A stretch of DNA of 34,963 nucleotides from Chara braunii (GCA_003427395.1 BFEA01000339.1:364091-399053), one strand, 5' to 3'. Shown: positions 1 through 9,682, counted from the first letter of the stretch. A program made the numbers and translations. Notes: a model not told the origin generated them from the sequence alone.

Positions 1-855
1 TTCGCGCACATGTATCATATGTCGCATGAGCCAAAATCCGCATCAATGTTGCTTTGTATTTATATAAAGAAGTCAATTTTTTTTTACGTGAACTTCGAAA
101 AGATTCACATAACGTTGTTCGTAATTTTTGGGTGGCACGAAAAGTCTAAAACATTTATAGATGTCCATGGAGTTTTTTTGTCATTGACTGAAACTGCCAT
201 ATGTGTTTTTGAGAATGATATTCAATATGTGTCTGTTATCTTGATGCATTTGTCAATAAAAAACAAAAAATAACTGATACTATATTGCAAAACATAGTAA
301 ATGTTAATCCATATGATAGAAAAGTACAATAGAAACGCATAATCAAGACCCCTATAACTTCACATAATGCGAATGAAACTGTAACACCCCCCAAAATGTG
401 TGAGAAAGCAATGTAAAACTTGTGGTAAACATGAGCACAAACTATAAACAATACGGGATACCTACTCAAAATAGTATGCTCAAAACGCAAAAAATCACCA
501 AAATCAGCATGAAAATGACAATTTCAATTTCGTTCAAAAAATATAAAATGTTTGTTTTGAGGAAATCGTCGTTACAAGGGAACGGAAGTATAAAGGGGGG
601 GAGGAGAAGAGAGTGGAGGGGGGTTCAAGGGAGGAGCGAGTACATCATGCCCAAGCGCGCGGGGTCGAGAGACACCGAAGTGATCGCGAGAGCAGGCTTG
701 CGAAAAGGGCAGTGACCGAGCCGTGAGAGCAGCTTCGAGACCGCGGACGAAGGGGGAGTGGCGCCCCGTCTTGGAGAAAAAGGAGCGAACCCGCTGGGCG
801 GCTCTGCGAGGAGAACGTCGGCAGGCCGTTCGCGGAAGCTTTTGTCATGTGCCCG
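1..855. other. AT-rich stretch without recognisable gene
   Basis: The first 600 bases are AT-rich with stop-dense frames, and the next 250 become GC-richer leading into a minisatellite. Short frames exist but show no recognisable protein motif or coding character. I see no RNA gene or complete repeat here. Confidence 0.5.
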
Positions 856-857
856 CA

Positions 858-1345
858 CGAGAGTTCATGAGAAGGTTCAAGGTCGCATGCTGTGTGGCGA
901 CCATAAGAGAGTTCGTGAGAAGGTCGCCTGCCGTCTGGCCCCCGTAACAGAGTTCGTGAGAAGGTCGCCTGCTGTCTGGCGCCCGTAAGAGAGTTCGTGA
1001 GAAGGTAGCCTGTTGTCTGGCGCCCGCAAGAGAGTTCGTGAGGCGGTCGCCTGCTGTCTAGCGCCCGCACGAGAGTTCGTGAAGGAGGTCGCATGCTGTC
1101 TAGGGCCCGCACGAGAGTTCGTGAGGAGGTCCCATGTTGTCACGCGCCCGTAAGAGAGTTCGTGAGGAGGTCGCCTGCTGTCTGGCGCCCGCACGAGAGT
1201 TCGTGAGGAGGTGGCATGTTGTCTGGCGCCCGTACGAGAGTTTGTGAGAAGGTCGCAAGCTAAGAGTTCGTGAGAAGGTCACCTGCTGTCTGGCGCCCGT
1301 ATGAGAGATCGAGAGAAGGTCGCTCGCATGCCGTGCGCAGAGGTT
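858..1345. repeat. 41-bp minisatellite, about 11 units
   Basis: The phrase GAGTTCGTGAG recurs near 909, 950, 991, 1032, 1073, 1115, 1156, 1197 and 1238, almost always 41 bp apart. Each unit continues with AAGGTCGCCTGCTGTCTGG and CGCCCG. The first unit (near 861) is longer and the unit at 1238-1264 has lost about 15 bp. Because 41 is not a multiple of 3, similar peptide scraps appear in all frames, so none of the reading frames is likely to be real. Confidence 0.93.
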
Positions 1346-2234
1346 CGCTTCTAAGAACTCCGGAGAAGGTTGAATCCCACCAGCAGGAATTTGTGTCTGT
1401 TGCTAGAACGGCGCACCAAGTCGCGGTGCAGCAGGGGGCCAGGGGCGAATGCCGGTGTGTGGGTGATGCGGTCGTGAATTAGAGCAGAGGTCCAGAAAGG
1501 AGAACGCCAGTTAGCCTGTTGCCTGTGGGGCCGGCTCAGGCGAGCAACCCCCGTTGCAGCGTGGGCGAGAACGATAAAGAGAGGGAAAGATGCAGAGGAA
1601 AGAGAGAAAGAGAGAGGGAGGGAGAGAGTTGGGTTACAGTGTTCGCAAAGTCACCGCAACACAGTACGCATATGGCCTGTCAGTGATCTTGGCAAAGAGA
1701 GCACTGACAATGCCTCCGCTCTGGGAAAGTAGATGTTTGTGGCAACAACTTCGACAAGAGAGAGCGAGTGGGAGCGAGGGAGAGATAGAGAGAGAGAGAG
1801 GACCTGAGAGGTAGCTTCTGTATCGACCTGTAGTGTTGTGGGTCGCCCGACGACTTCCATCGATTAGCTCCATTGACTCCATGGCCATCTGGTTCAGGCG
1901 TGCTGTCGAAGAGGAGCACTTTTCCCGTTCGGTCGTCGAATTGCTCTCCGGTCTAAATTGGCTGGTGTGCTGAGCGGCGCTCGTTACAAGTGTGACATTC
2001 GTGTGTTTCGCTCGTGATGCTCTGCATCGTTTCTTTCAGTTAGTAACGATCCGAAGTCTTGTTTGTTTTGTGCCAACAAGGATGCGAGACGCAAGTCCGA
2101 ACGGAACGAGTGGAGAGTCGGAAGGGCACCTGGTGCAATTTACTGTTTTTTTTGCTTACTTTCCTTTGTTTGTTCAACTTCGAGTACAAACTTTAAGTCC
2201 TTCCCCTTTTTTTTTGTCTTGCGTACGTGTGTGT
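1346..2234. other. GA-rich region without recognisable gene
   Basis: Two purine tracts rich in GAGA (about 1573-1632 and 1768-1812) sit in otherwise unremarkable sequence. Frames on either strand are short and biased by these tracts. Nothing resembling a known protein or RNA was seen. Confidence 0.4.
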
Positions 2235-2830
2235 GCGCGGAGGGGAGTGAGAGCGAGGGAGAGAAGGAGTCAGGCGTATATCCGCTCCTTGTTGTGAATT
2301 CGCTGCAGTATGAATTTCTTCTCGTATTATGTACGTTGACCGACACTCGTGAAAAGGAAAACTGAGCCGTTCCAAAGGGACAGTGTTCGGAAAGAGTGAA
2401 GGGGAGGAAGGAAACGAAGAGAGATAATGGGGAAGGCAAAGAGGGAGACAGGGAGAGAGAGGGGGGGACAGAGAGCAAGAGAGAGCGAGTGGGGAGGGGT
2501 CGAGCGTATACCCACTCCCTGTTGTGATTTCCGCTCCCTGTTGTGATTCAGCGGCAGTGCAAATTTCTTGAATTATGTACGGGGACCGACACTCATGAGA
2601 AAGGGGAAGGAAGCGTTGCAGAGGAGCTGAGGTCAAAAGAGTGAAAGGGGGGGAGGAAAGGAAGAGTGAGACCAAGAGAGAGTGAAGGCAACAGAGGGAG
2701 CAAAAGAGAGAAGGGGTTGGGCGTGTAGCTGATTGCCATTGTGACTCCACCGCAATTTGAATCCCTCCTCGTATCGAGTATTGGGCCCTACGTTCGGCAA
2801 GAGCAGGGGCTATCGAAGGCAACCGAGAGG
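2235..2830. repeat. Diverged tandem repeat, period about 200-250 bp
   Basis: Three related blocks start near 2277, 2506 and 2724. Each begins with a GTATA/GTGTA phrase and a 'TTGTGA' or 'TTGTGAC' phrase, continues with a segment ending in ATTATGTACG or a degenerate form, then CCGACACTC, then a GA-rich tail. The ATTATGTACG anchors near 2327 and 2573 are about 246 bp apart. The GA-rich tails produce serine/leucine-rich frames on the minus strand that should not be taken as proteins. Confidence 0.7.
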
Positions 2831-2884
2831 GACGGGAGAGGGAGCAGCTCCGACCAACAACGTTTCTCTACATGTGTGCCCTCT

Positions 2885-3085
2885 CTTCTCCGTCAAACGT
2901 GGATCCTTGGGCTCCTAGGGACCTGGTGACGTCCCTTGAAGCCCGATGACGAAATGGCTGGGGAATCCTAAATTCTTTACTACTCATCCTCTGGGTGTTT
3001 TCACATTGTCAATCCCTGTTTCATCCACGAGGACAGGTGGAACGACAACGAAATCCTTGGAATCGCGGTTCCAACGAGAGACTCA
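2885..3085 (-). repeat. Diverged partial copy of the 7459-7889 TIR element
   Basis: Read on the plus strand, this stretch matches the reverse complement of about 7459-7660. Shared blocks include CCTTGGGCTC, CGAGGACAGGTGGAA, CGAAATCCTTGGAATCG and a TCTAACG end. It lacks the other half of that element, so it is a truncated, older relative in opposite orientation. Confidence 0.65.
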
Positions 3086-3563
3086 GTCTAACGAGGCTGC
3101 AACTCCCATTATACTGAAGACCACGAAAAATATGAAGATAAAACAACGTGACAATGAAAGGAGTTTTAAGGGAAATTTCAGGCCTAACTGACACAAGGGC
3201 AGGTATTGGTTCCGTTGACAGTCCCTGGTATGTCACAGTCAAGCGGCCTGCAGTGGTAGGCAATGCCAGCGACATGGTGAAAATGGCTTTCCAGTCCGGG
3301 AGAGAGATGGTGGCTGGATACTCGAGACCTTGGCCCCCTATAGTTGATAGTATATATGTCACAGTGGCCGTTTGAATGTTATCAGTGCGTGCTCACGTTC
3401 AAACGTGTGCGTTCAAACCATCTTCGCACTTGTTCAAAGGGGTTTAAACGCGCCAAGTGGCAGACACGAGGGGAAACCGGAACCCGCCCCCCCCTCTGGC
3501 ATGCACGCGTCGAAATCCACCAGGGGGTGCAAAGAGTTGAAGAAAAAAAAATGAAAAAAAATC

Positions 3564-3566
<3 letters not shown>

Positions 3567-3621
<55 letters not shown>

Positions 3622-3642
3622 GTGCGTGTGTGTGTGTGTGCG
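3567..3642. repeat. (TG)n microsatellite
   Basis: About 37 TG units, interrupted near the 3' end by a few CG steps (TGCGTG). Confidence 0.97.
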
Positions 3643-3653
3643 TGAACACAGAG

Positions 3654-3738
3654 GTAAGTACTTTCTGTTTTCTTCTCTTGTTTCTTTTTTGTTGTATTTA
3701 AATTTGTTTTTCGTTTTATTTTGTTTTCATTTATTTAG
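3654..3738 (+). other. Candidate spliceosomal intron
   Basis: The donor reads GAG|GTAAGTA and the acceptor TTTATTTAG|GAG, enclosing 85 bases that are strongly T-rich, as plant-type introns often are. No clear coding exon could be recognised on either side, and the upstream flank is a (TG)n tract, so the motif match alone supports the call. Confidence 0.3.
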
Positions 3739-3900
3739 GAGGGATGCAGGGGGTGCCAGTGTCCCCCCTGCCCCCAAAGACGCGTTTCTGCCCAGCCGCA
3801 ACGGTGAACGCATCAACAGCGTTCACCCATGTTCAATGGATGGCCGTTCAACGCGTTCAAAAACTGAATGAGGAACCGGCGTTCAATGAACGTACGGTTG

Positions 3901-4940
3901 CACAGAATAATACCATAGCAGTCCAGGAAACCACACACCCATCAGCCAACTGGCGTAAGTTAACCGCCTTTTGGCTACAGACCAGTAGCATCCCTTGCGG
4001 CCCTGTGAGTTACCAAGACCCTTTGAAAGGCAGCTCCATCGAAACTGGGAGTACCACCAGCAGCGCCAGGCAGTGCCGGCACCGTGAGCGTGGCCGGCTC
4101 CGTGACCGGCCGGTCATATGACGCTGTGCCCGTGAACGGCCATTCACAGTGGCCGGCCAAAGCATAAAAGCATCGGTTTTTTTTTTTTTTTTCAGCTCAC
4201 CCCACTACCATGGCCACAAGCCCCACATAGTAATGCAATTAGCAAAAAAAAAATTGAAAATCGAAATAACCTACAAAACAACAATTTTTGGCTGGTTTCC
4301 TGATTTTTTTCTTTTTTCTTAATTAAAAAATATATTATTCGTGAAAAAAAAAATGAAAACATTATGGGGGGTAACCCTCCGATGACCCCCAAAACGCCAA
4401 AAAGAAAAAAGAACCATTCCCGTTCTACTTGAACTCTGTGAACTGTACAACTGGTCAGTGACAGATCGCGGAACCCGTGATCGGTTAACGGGCGTACGGC
4501 ACTGCCGCCAGGTGCAAGGCCCAAATCGGATGCTTCTCGGTTTGGCCAGGAGGTACACAGCTTCCAAGCCTTTCACTGGAAACGGGGGTCCCTTCTACCA
4601 ATTAAACAAGCTGGGCAATGCCATTTAAATAGTAGGCTACTTGGAGGATGCATACTCCCTGTTTCCTGGTTACTATTCGAGATAACATCCAGGCTAATCC
4701 AGCCTGTGATTAAGCTTGGTCTGAACGGTGTCAACGACACGGTTGACCTCCTGAGCCTGTTCCCCACATCTTCAGCCTGGGTATGGCACGTAAGGGTCCG
4801 ACCTGTGGTTCCCACAAATGGATTGGAGCATTTTGTATTAAAAAAAAAAAAAAAAAAAAAAAGGCGTGACCTGTTGTCCCTAGGAGCAGTACAGCACGGT
4901 GACTGGATGTTGAACTTGGCCGATCTTCGACGAACCCTAT
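3901..4940. other. Region without recognisable gene; poly(A) tract at 4840-4862
   Basis: It contains the 12-bp palindrome GACCGGCCGGTC near 4100, T- and A-rich runs around 4180-4380 and a 23-base poly(A) at 4840-4862. Frames are interrupted or low-complexity and none resembles a known family. The poly(A) has no obvious target duplication. Confidence 0.4.
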
Positions 4941-5062
4941 GGGCCTCGCCACACCACTCTCGAAATGTGCAAAATGAGAATGAACTTCCCGCTAGAATAT
5001 GGCCAGATGCGCCCGCCAAATGTTTGTCTTTTTCACATTTCGAGAGTGGTGTCGCGAGTCCC
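4941..5062. mobile_element. 122-bp GGGCCTCG TIR element, TSD TAT
   Basis: It begins with GGGCCTCGCCACACCACTCT and ends with a near-perfect inverted copy finishing in CCC. The interior carries the family phrases AAAATGAGAATGAACTTCC, CTAGAA and TTTGTCTTTTTCACATTT. It is flanked by TAT on both sides (4938-4940, 5063-5065). At 122 bp it is too short to encode a transposase, so it is a MITE-like element moved in trans. Confidence 0.9.
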
Positions 5063-5174
5063 TATGCGCCCCTCCCTCATTTGTACATGAGAAGGGAGCC
5101 AGGCCCTGCCGAGTGAGGGTGCTATCAGCTTCAGTCTTTAGCATGCTCACCCTATAACCCTGGAAGCTGGATCT

Positions 5175-5177
<3 letters not shown>

Positions 5178-5213
<36 letters not shown>
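5178..5213. repeat. Pure poly(T) tract flanked by GGATCTC direct repeats
   Basis: Thirty-six T residues are bounded by GGATCTC at 5169-5175 and again at 5214-5220. A homopolymer framed by a 7-bp duplication is what would be left by retrotransposition of little more than a poly(A) tail (minus orientation). It could also be chance or an assembly artefact at a homopolymer. Confidence 0.6.
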
Positions 5214-5214
<1 letters not shown>

Positions 5215-5507
5215 GATCTCACATTTCGGCACCCTATTCATGCAGTACTGCAGAGATTCTGAAATGAATTCAATATTGAATTCATTCATCGACTCCGAAG
5301 AATTTTGATGGAACAGATCGAAAGAAAAAGGGGGAAAAAAAAAAGAGCAAACTAGGCAAAGATCGAAAATGGGTTCCCAATAGGCAAAGAAAATGCAATG
5401 CCGTTCTGAATCGGGCAAAAAAACACTTACCGGCAGGTCACTCACGCACCAAGTTTTAAAAAAGAGTTATAGGGGTAACCTCAGTAGAGTAGCAAAAAAG
5501 AGTTATA

Positions 5508-5629
5508 GGGCATCGCCACACCACTCTCGAAATGTGCAAAATGGGAATGAACTTACTCCTAGAACATGACCAGATGCACTCGCCACATTTTTGTCTTTTT
5601 CACATTTTGAGAGTGGTGTGGCGAGGTCC
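5508..5629. mobile_element. 122-bp GGGCCTCG-family TIR element, TSD ATA
   Basis: The left end is GGGCATCGCCACACCACTCT and the right end is the inverted match GAGTGGTGTGGCGAGGTCC. It is flanked by ATA at 5505-5507 and 5630-5632. Size and interior match the copy at 4941, in the same orientation. Confidence 0.9.
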
Positions 5630-5655
5630 ATAATTGCAGTATGGGGCAAGATACA

Positions 5656-5777
5656 GGGCCTCGCCACACCACTCTCGAAATGTGAAAAAGACAAAAATTT
5701 GGCGGATGCATCTGGCCATGTTCTAGCGGGAAGTTCATTCTCATTTTGCACATTTCGAGAGTGGTGTGGCGATGCCC
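5656..5777. mobile_element. 122-bp GGGCCTCG-family TIR element, TSD ACA, opposite orientation
   Basis: It starts GGGCCTCGCCACACC and ends GGTGTGGCGATGCCC, flanked by ACA on both sides (5653-5655, 5778-5780). The interior reads in the opposite direction to the copy 26 bp upstream, so the two form a larger inverted arrangement. Confidence 0.9.
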
Positions 5778-5938
5778 ACAGTTCGCAATTGCGAAGGCAA
5801 AATTTGACGATGAGGTAGAGGTGGAAGGGATATCTGAGTCCATTACTTGCTATGGATCTGTTGCCCTCAGGGATGCTACTGAGACTTTTCTCCTGATCAT
5901 CGGAAATGGGACTCGAAGCTGGGGAGGCAACTACAGCA

Positions 5939-6033
5939 TTCCCCCGAACACAACGCACCCTCATTTTGGCTGTATCTGGCCGGAAATATATCTTGTATAC
6001 ATTCATTTTTAGGGTGCGTTATATTCGGGGGAA
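5939..6033. repeat. Short foldback repeat with 28-bp inverted arms
   Basis: The left arm (5939-5967) begins TTCCCCCGAACACAACGCAC. The right arm (6006-6033) is its inverted match with two or three changes. The loop is about 38 bp. No convincing target duplication was found, so this may be a very small MITE or a stem-loop relic. Confidence 0.7.
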
Positions 6034-6124
6034 GAGGGTAGTATTTCCTTTCTCCCACACATAGATTATTCACAAGTGAATAGAAGTTTCCCAGTTTTGC
6101 TTTTTTTTCTTGAAAAAGAAAAAA

Positions 6125-6973
6125 GGGAGAATTGTTGAAATACCCCCAAAAGTTGGGGTATTTGGTTAGATACCCCTGAAACACCGGGGTATGCTGAAAT
6201 GCCCCAAACTACTGCAGTTTCCGCTGTCCCGTTTATGGGAAACTTTGCCATATGCCCTGGCCTTGGGCTGCAGGGGCCAGTGCATTTCATTTGCAATCTG
6301 CAGAGTCCAACGACCAGAAATACTGGGGCAGATAGACAAGTTGCCCAGGGCCCGGTAGGGGTATATGCAACAGATGACACGTTCAGTTGGCAAGACTTAG
6401 GGCATACTCACACTAGCACGTACAATAGCAAATTATATGTGAGCCAATTTGCACACCCGTATGCATCACAAAACAGAAAGGACACAGTCTCTACCTGCTC
6501 TAGGAATGCAATTATACGGGCCAAGGGGTCACACTGTACGATGGATAAAAATCCATCCCTTTTTCCTGTTTTTTTTTTTTTTTTTTGGTACGGGAGATGC
6601 CCACCAAACATAGAGTTCTTTTTTTTGTTTCCAGAAAGAAACAGGTGTAAAAGAAATACGCAGTTGCGCGGACCTCCAGAGATTCCCACAACATACTTAA
6701 CCCCGCGGCTGTCCAAGCCGTGGACATTTACGTGCCCATACGCATGAGAATGCAAAATACGGGCGTGCCCATACGCGTGAGAATGCAAAATACGTAGCCC
6801 GTTCGAACCAAAAAATCACCATTTTATGAAAATGCGTGCTAGTGTGAGTATGCCCTAAGTGGGGTATTTGCCAAAGTTTCACCAGCATCATAGGGGCATT
6901 TTGCCATATCCATGCCTTTTAGGGGTATCTGACGAAATTCCCCAACCTTCAGGGGCATTTCAACAATTTTCCC
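6125..6973. mobile_element. GGG-ended TIR element interrupted by another TIR element
   Basis: The left end reads GGGAGAATTGTTGAAATACC and the right end is its inverted counterpart, GCATTTCAACAATTTTCCC. Flanks are AAA and ACA, a near but not exact 3-bp duplication. The interior has many copies of GGGGTAT/ATACCCC. The span includes a separate 456-bp element at 6400-6855; without it the host is about 390 bp. No transposase frame is present. Confidence 0.75.
6400..6855. mobile_element. 456-bp GGGCATACTCACACT TIR element nested in 6125-6973
   Basis: It starts GGGCATACTCACACT and ends with the exact inverse, AGTGTGAGTATGCCC. Flanking triplets are TTA and TAA, inverted rather than repeated, so target duplication is not confirmed here. 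Internal blocks such as CAAAACAGAAAGGACACAGT and GGACCTCCAGAG recur in the copies near 21011 and 33867. No coding capacity. Confidence 0.88.
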
Positions 6974-7458
6974 ACAGACAAAACATTACTGACGACGAGT
7001 CACAAGTGATATTCTGTGCTTTGAATATGGGTGCACCTCCTGACTATTTCGGATATTAAACCACCACTACTTCCTAAAGTCTTGCCTGTTAAAGCTACGC
7101 GATTTTAGGAAACGTACGGGCCACTACGGGGGCACCCAAATTCATCCAACTAAAAACGTTTCTACTCTATTTTTTTCCGCGGCGGATAGCTGGGCCAAGT
7201 ACTGGTGGTCTAATGGCATGCAGTGAATCCTCTGGCTTGTTTAGGAAGATCAATCCATGCTGCACCACCCTTATAATCATCATAATATGTTCTTTAACGG
7301 GACAGTGGGCCCGCTTCCGGTCCTGGTATGCTCCCCACAAATAGAATGGGGCTTGAGCCCTTTTCCCAAAAAAAAAAAAGAGGATCACTCGCAATTGGAA
7401 GCCTCAGCGCAAGTCCACGGTCCCAGGATGCAAACTTCTTGAATTCAGGTCATTGTTA
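6974..7458. other. Region without recognisable gene
   Basis: Mixed sequence between two TIR elements, with an A-run near 7369-7379. Frames are short and unrecognised. Confidence 0.4.
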
Positions 7459-7889
7459 GACACTCCTTGGGGACACGATTCCAAGGATTTCGGCTTCTTT
7501 CCACCTGTCCTCGAAGATGAAATCCGAGATGAAAATGCGAAAACACTCCGAGGGCAAATCCTTGGGCTCCGAGTATTTCCCGGCCAAATCATCCTTGGCT
7601 CCAAGGGACCTTGCGAGGTCACTTGCAGCCAGAGGCCGTGTTTCACAGAGAGGAGAGGGCATCCAAGTAGAGCGACGTTACAACCAAGAATCTGGATCGT
7701 GGTGGCATGCTATTGGCTGAAAACCTGAAGCCCAACAGTTTTTCTTTTTCTTTTCCTTTTTCTTTCTGACATGGCTCGAGGATGAGTCCTGAATCCAACG
7801 CTCTGAGGATGAGTCTAACGAAGATGACAGAACCGCTAAACTTTTCCGAGGATTCATCCTCGGAGCCCGAGGACACCCCCAGGAGTGTC
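7459..7889. mobile_element. 431-bp TIR element with possible TA target duplication
   Basis: The left end GACACTCCTTGGGGACA is mirrored at the right end (TGTC..CCCCAGGAGTGTC form), and each end is flanked by TA. That would fit a Tc1/mariner-type MITE. The symmetry extends two bases further (GTTA...TAAC), so the TA may instead belong to the TIR. The interior repeats fragments built on CTCCGAGG and ATCCTTGG. A diverged half-copy lies at 2885-3085. Confidence 0.65.
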
Positions 7890-7925
7890 TAACGACCCCC
7901 TCGACCCCTCACCGAGGGTGAGCTA

Positions 7926-8108
7926 TCCCTGCATGATTATGGTGAAGATGATTCTAAAGAGATGTTTATGTATATTAATTCTCTTGGAGGATCCGTAGTA
8001 GCAGGAATAGCAGTTTTTGATGCTATGCAATACATAGGACCAGGTGTTACTACGATATGTATGGGAATGGCAGCATCAATGGGTTCCTTTATATTAATGG
8101 GGGGAGTT
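7926..8108 (+). pseudogene. clpP: Chloroplast clpP fragment in nuclear DNA (NUPT)
   Basis: One open frame encodes about 60 residues of the ClpP serine protease core. Visible motifs are YINSLGGSV, a DAMQYIGP segment and [15 protein letters not shown]. The serine at 8076-8078 in AASMG matches the nucleophile of ClpP proteases, which work with ATP-dependent chaperones in the plastid stroma. The catalytic His and Asp regions are missing: similarity stops after the GG at about 8105, and upstream sequence before 7926 is unrelated. Codons are AT-rich, as in plastid genes, unlike the flanks. The best reading is a transferred plastid DNA piece of about 180 bp, non-functional. A processed nuclear copy is less likely given the codon bias. 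Confidence 0.85.
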
Positions 8109-8294
8109 GTTTTTTTATGTTTTCTGGAAAAAAAACAGGACAGATGACAGTCTGTGATAAGCCAGGATCTGTACTCAGCGGCTTCCAGTACCCTTAGGGG
8201 GAAAATCCAAAATAAGCCTCTAAGTACGGATTCTGGTAGATTGAGAAAAGCGGGGTCTATTTTCTTTTCCCTTTTTCTTTTCTTTTTCTTGCAA

Positions 8295-8349
<55 letters not shown>

Positions 8350-8371
8350 TGTTGATTGATTTGTTGATTTG

Positions 8372-8409
<38 letters not shown>

Positions 8410-8459
8410 TGATTGATTGATTGATTGATGGGGGAGGGGTCCTCCCTCCCCTCCCCCCG

Positions 8460-8507
<48 letters not shown>

Positions 8508-8535
8508 GCGCGTGTTTTTTTTTCTCCTGATCAAT

Positions 8536-8589
<54 letters not shown>

Positions 8590-8614
8590 CAGTCAATCAA
8601 TCAATCAATCAATC
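8295..8614. repeat. Mirrored (GATT)n and (AATC)n microsatellites around (CA)n
   Basis: A (GATT)n-type tract (8295-8429, with a few TTGTT interruptions) is followed by a G-rich/C-rich spacer, a (CA)n tract (8461-8502) and then the reverse-complement (AATC)n tract (8530-8614). The two tetranucleotide arms can pair into a long hairpin. Frames across them translate to repeated INQS or similar and are artefacts. Confidence 0.95.
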
Positions 8615-8639
8615 GGTATGTGTGTCTATCAAAAACGAA

Positions 8640-8935
8640 AGAAAAGGAAGGGGAAAAAAAAAAGAAAATGGCTTTGGTTTTTCTTTTCATTATTATCATT
8701 TTTTTTTCCCTTTTATATTTGCATATGGCAGTAAAAAAAAAAGAAACATTTGCACCATGTTTCTCCCACCAGCAATCAAAACAAAAATGGAAAAAAAAAG
8801 TTCCCTTTTTTTTAATTATGTTTCTTAAACTTTCTTTCTTTTGATTTTAATCCTTGTTTTTTTTGTTTTCTATTTTTTTTAAATCACAAAAAACATCAAA
8901 ATCCAAAAACAAAAAAAATGGGAATGTAGGGATTT
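8640..8935. other. A/T low-complexity stretch
   Basis: Runs of A and T dominate both strands, with no codon pattern, RNA motif or repeat unit that I can recognise. Confidence 0.6.
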
Positions 8936-9018
8936 TCAAACCCTACAACTCAAATTAAAAATGTCGGGGGTTTGCAGCCACACTTGGCCTCAGCGGTTGG
9001 CCCCCGCGGCCATGATCC

Positions 9019-9034
9019 TGACCGCATGCGGTCA
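9019..9034. repeat. Perfect 16-bp palindrome TGACCGCATGCGGTCA
   Basis: It lies in a GC-rich patch where CCGCGGCCATGA and CCGCGGTCATGA occur on either side. It may be the core of a degraded foldback element or a binding site; nothing nearby decides between these. Confidence 0.8.
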
Positions 9035-9138
9035 GCGGGCCCGCGGTCATGACCAAATTGTTCTCACCGCACAGTCAATCCTTCTGGGCAATCAGGGTAA
9101 TCCTGGCCGGATTCTCTCATGGTAGTGCTATGATATCC

Positions 9139-9402
9139 AAGGGACGCTGGACCCGGTTTCCAGCAAGTGCAGCTCCCCTGGCCACCTATTAGAATCTGAT
9201 GGAGTCACCAGGGACAGCTACTGGTAGTGAGGCCTGCTCTTTTCTCCCTTACCTTAGTAGAGTACCTTAGCGGCTCTTTCCTCACCCTGTCCGAGTCATT
9301 GAACCTGCGATCCTCCATTCTTCCACTGTAATCCCAGCTAGTACCAAATGCGGTTTCACCACTCGCCCTTCCATGCAAAAAAAAAAAAAAAAAAAAAAAA
9401 AA
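9139..9402 (+). mobile_element. LINE 3' end (5'-truncated) with poly(A)
   Basis: It starts with GGGACGCTGGACCCGGTTTC, the phrase also found near 24388 and, slightly altered, 33427. In the last case it lies downstream of a recognisable LINE frame. The stretch ends in 26 A residues (9377-9402). It is read as the 3' untranslated end of a non-LTR retrotransposon copy; no coding part remains. Confidence 0.65.
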
Positions 9403-9470
9403 CCAATGAAAAGAGACCCAAGTGCCATCTCCGTGTTCCAACTGCTCATTCACCAGGCCCACCCAACTTT

Positions 9471-9636
9471 GGGCGAGATCCCACCGGAGAAAAACCGATT
9501 GGAATAAGTGTCTGAATCTGGATTTTGTGCAAAAAACTGTAATTGATCTGCTTTTCTGCATCTCCTCCTGGAACACGTCCTCATTCAGACAGTGTCACTT
9601 AGTATTCCAATCCTCTTTGCCAGTGGGATCTGGCCC
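9471..9636. mobile_element. 166-bp foldback TIR element, TSD TTT
   Basis: It begins GGGCGAGATCCCACC and ends GTGGGATCTGGCCC, flanked by TTT at 9468-9470 and 9637-9639. The interior shares GAATCTGGA, CTGCTTTTCTGCATCTC and AATCCTCTTTGC with five other 166- to 167-bp copies in the window. The two halves are largely complementary, so transcripts would fold into one long hairpin. Confidence 0.88.
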
Positions 9637-9682
9637 TTTGTGGATGGCATCGCAGCTAGTAATTCCCGCAACTGCTTAGGAC

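Larger units (their letters stand above)
3375..3900. other. Cluster of GTTCAA/TTGAAC motifs around a (TG)n tract
   Basis: GTTCAA or its complement occurs repeatedly near 3398, 3411, 3431, 3830, 3847, 3855 and 3885, the last as the palindrome GTTCAATGAAC. The cluster flanks a (TG)n microsatellite (about 3567-3640). Continuous frames run through the tract but are low-complexity at their centre, and the flanking protein text is not recognisable. Confidence 0.5.

Noticed and set aside
645-1282. Overlapping minus-strand frames with repeated HELS and SRTL peptide text
   Set aside because: They are translations of the 41-bp minisatellite; 41 is not divisible by 3, so each frame cycles through the same text.
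858-1345. Possible CRISPR array
   Set aside because: Units are contiguous, 41 bp, without unique spacers, and the sequence is eukaryotic.
3344-3871. Long frame of 175 codons through the (TG)n tract
   Set aside because: Its centre is a VCVC low-complexity translation, and intron-like signals lie inside it; no domain recognised.
5503-6006. 167-codon frame across two 122-bp elements
   Set aside because: Built from TIR sequences in inverted arrangement; the same peptide text appears wherever the elements occur.
6400-6855. Confirmed target duplication for this TIR copy
   Set aside because: Flanking triplets TTA and TAA are inverted, not repeated; the same holds for TAA/TTA at 21011-21938, so I did not claim duplications for these two copies.
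7926-8108. Functional clpP gene
   Set aside because: Only the middle of the protein is present; the His and Asp of the triad and both ends are absent.
8220-8844. INQS-repeat proteins on both strands
   Set aside because: Direct translation of tetranucleotide microsatellites.
9205-9679. Frames across the LINE tail and 166-bp element
   Set aside because: They run through poly(A) and a foldback element whose interior is noncoding in every other copy.
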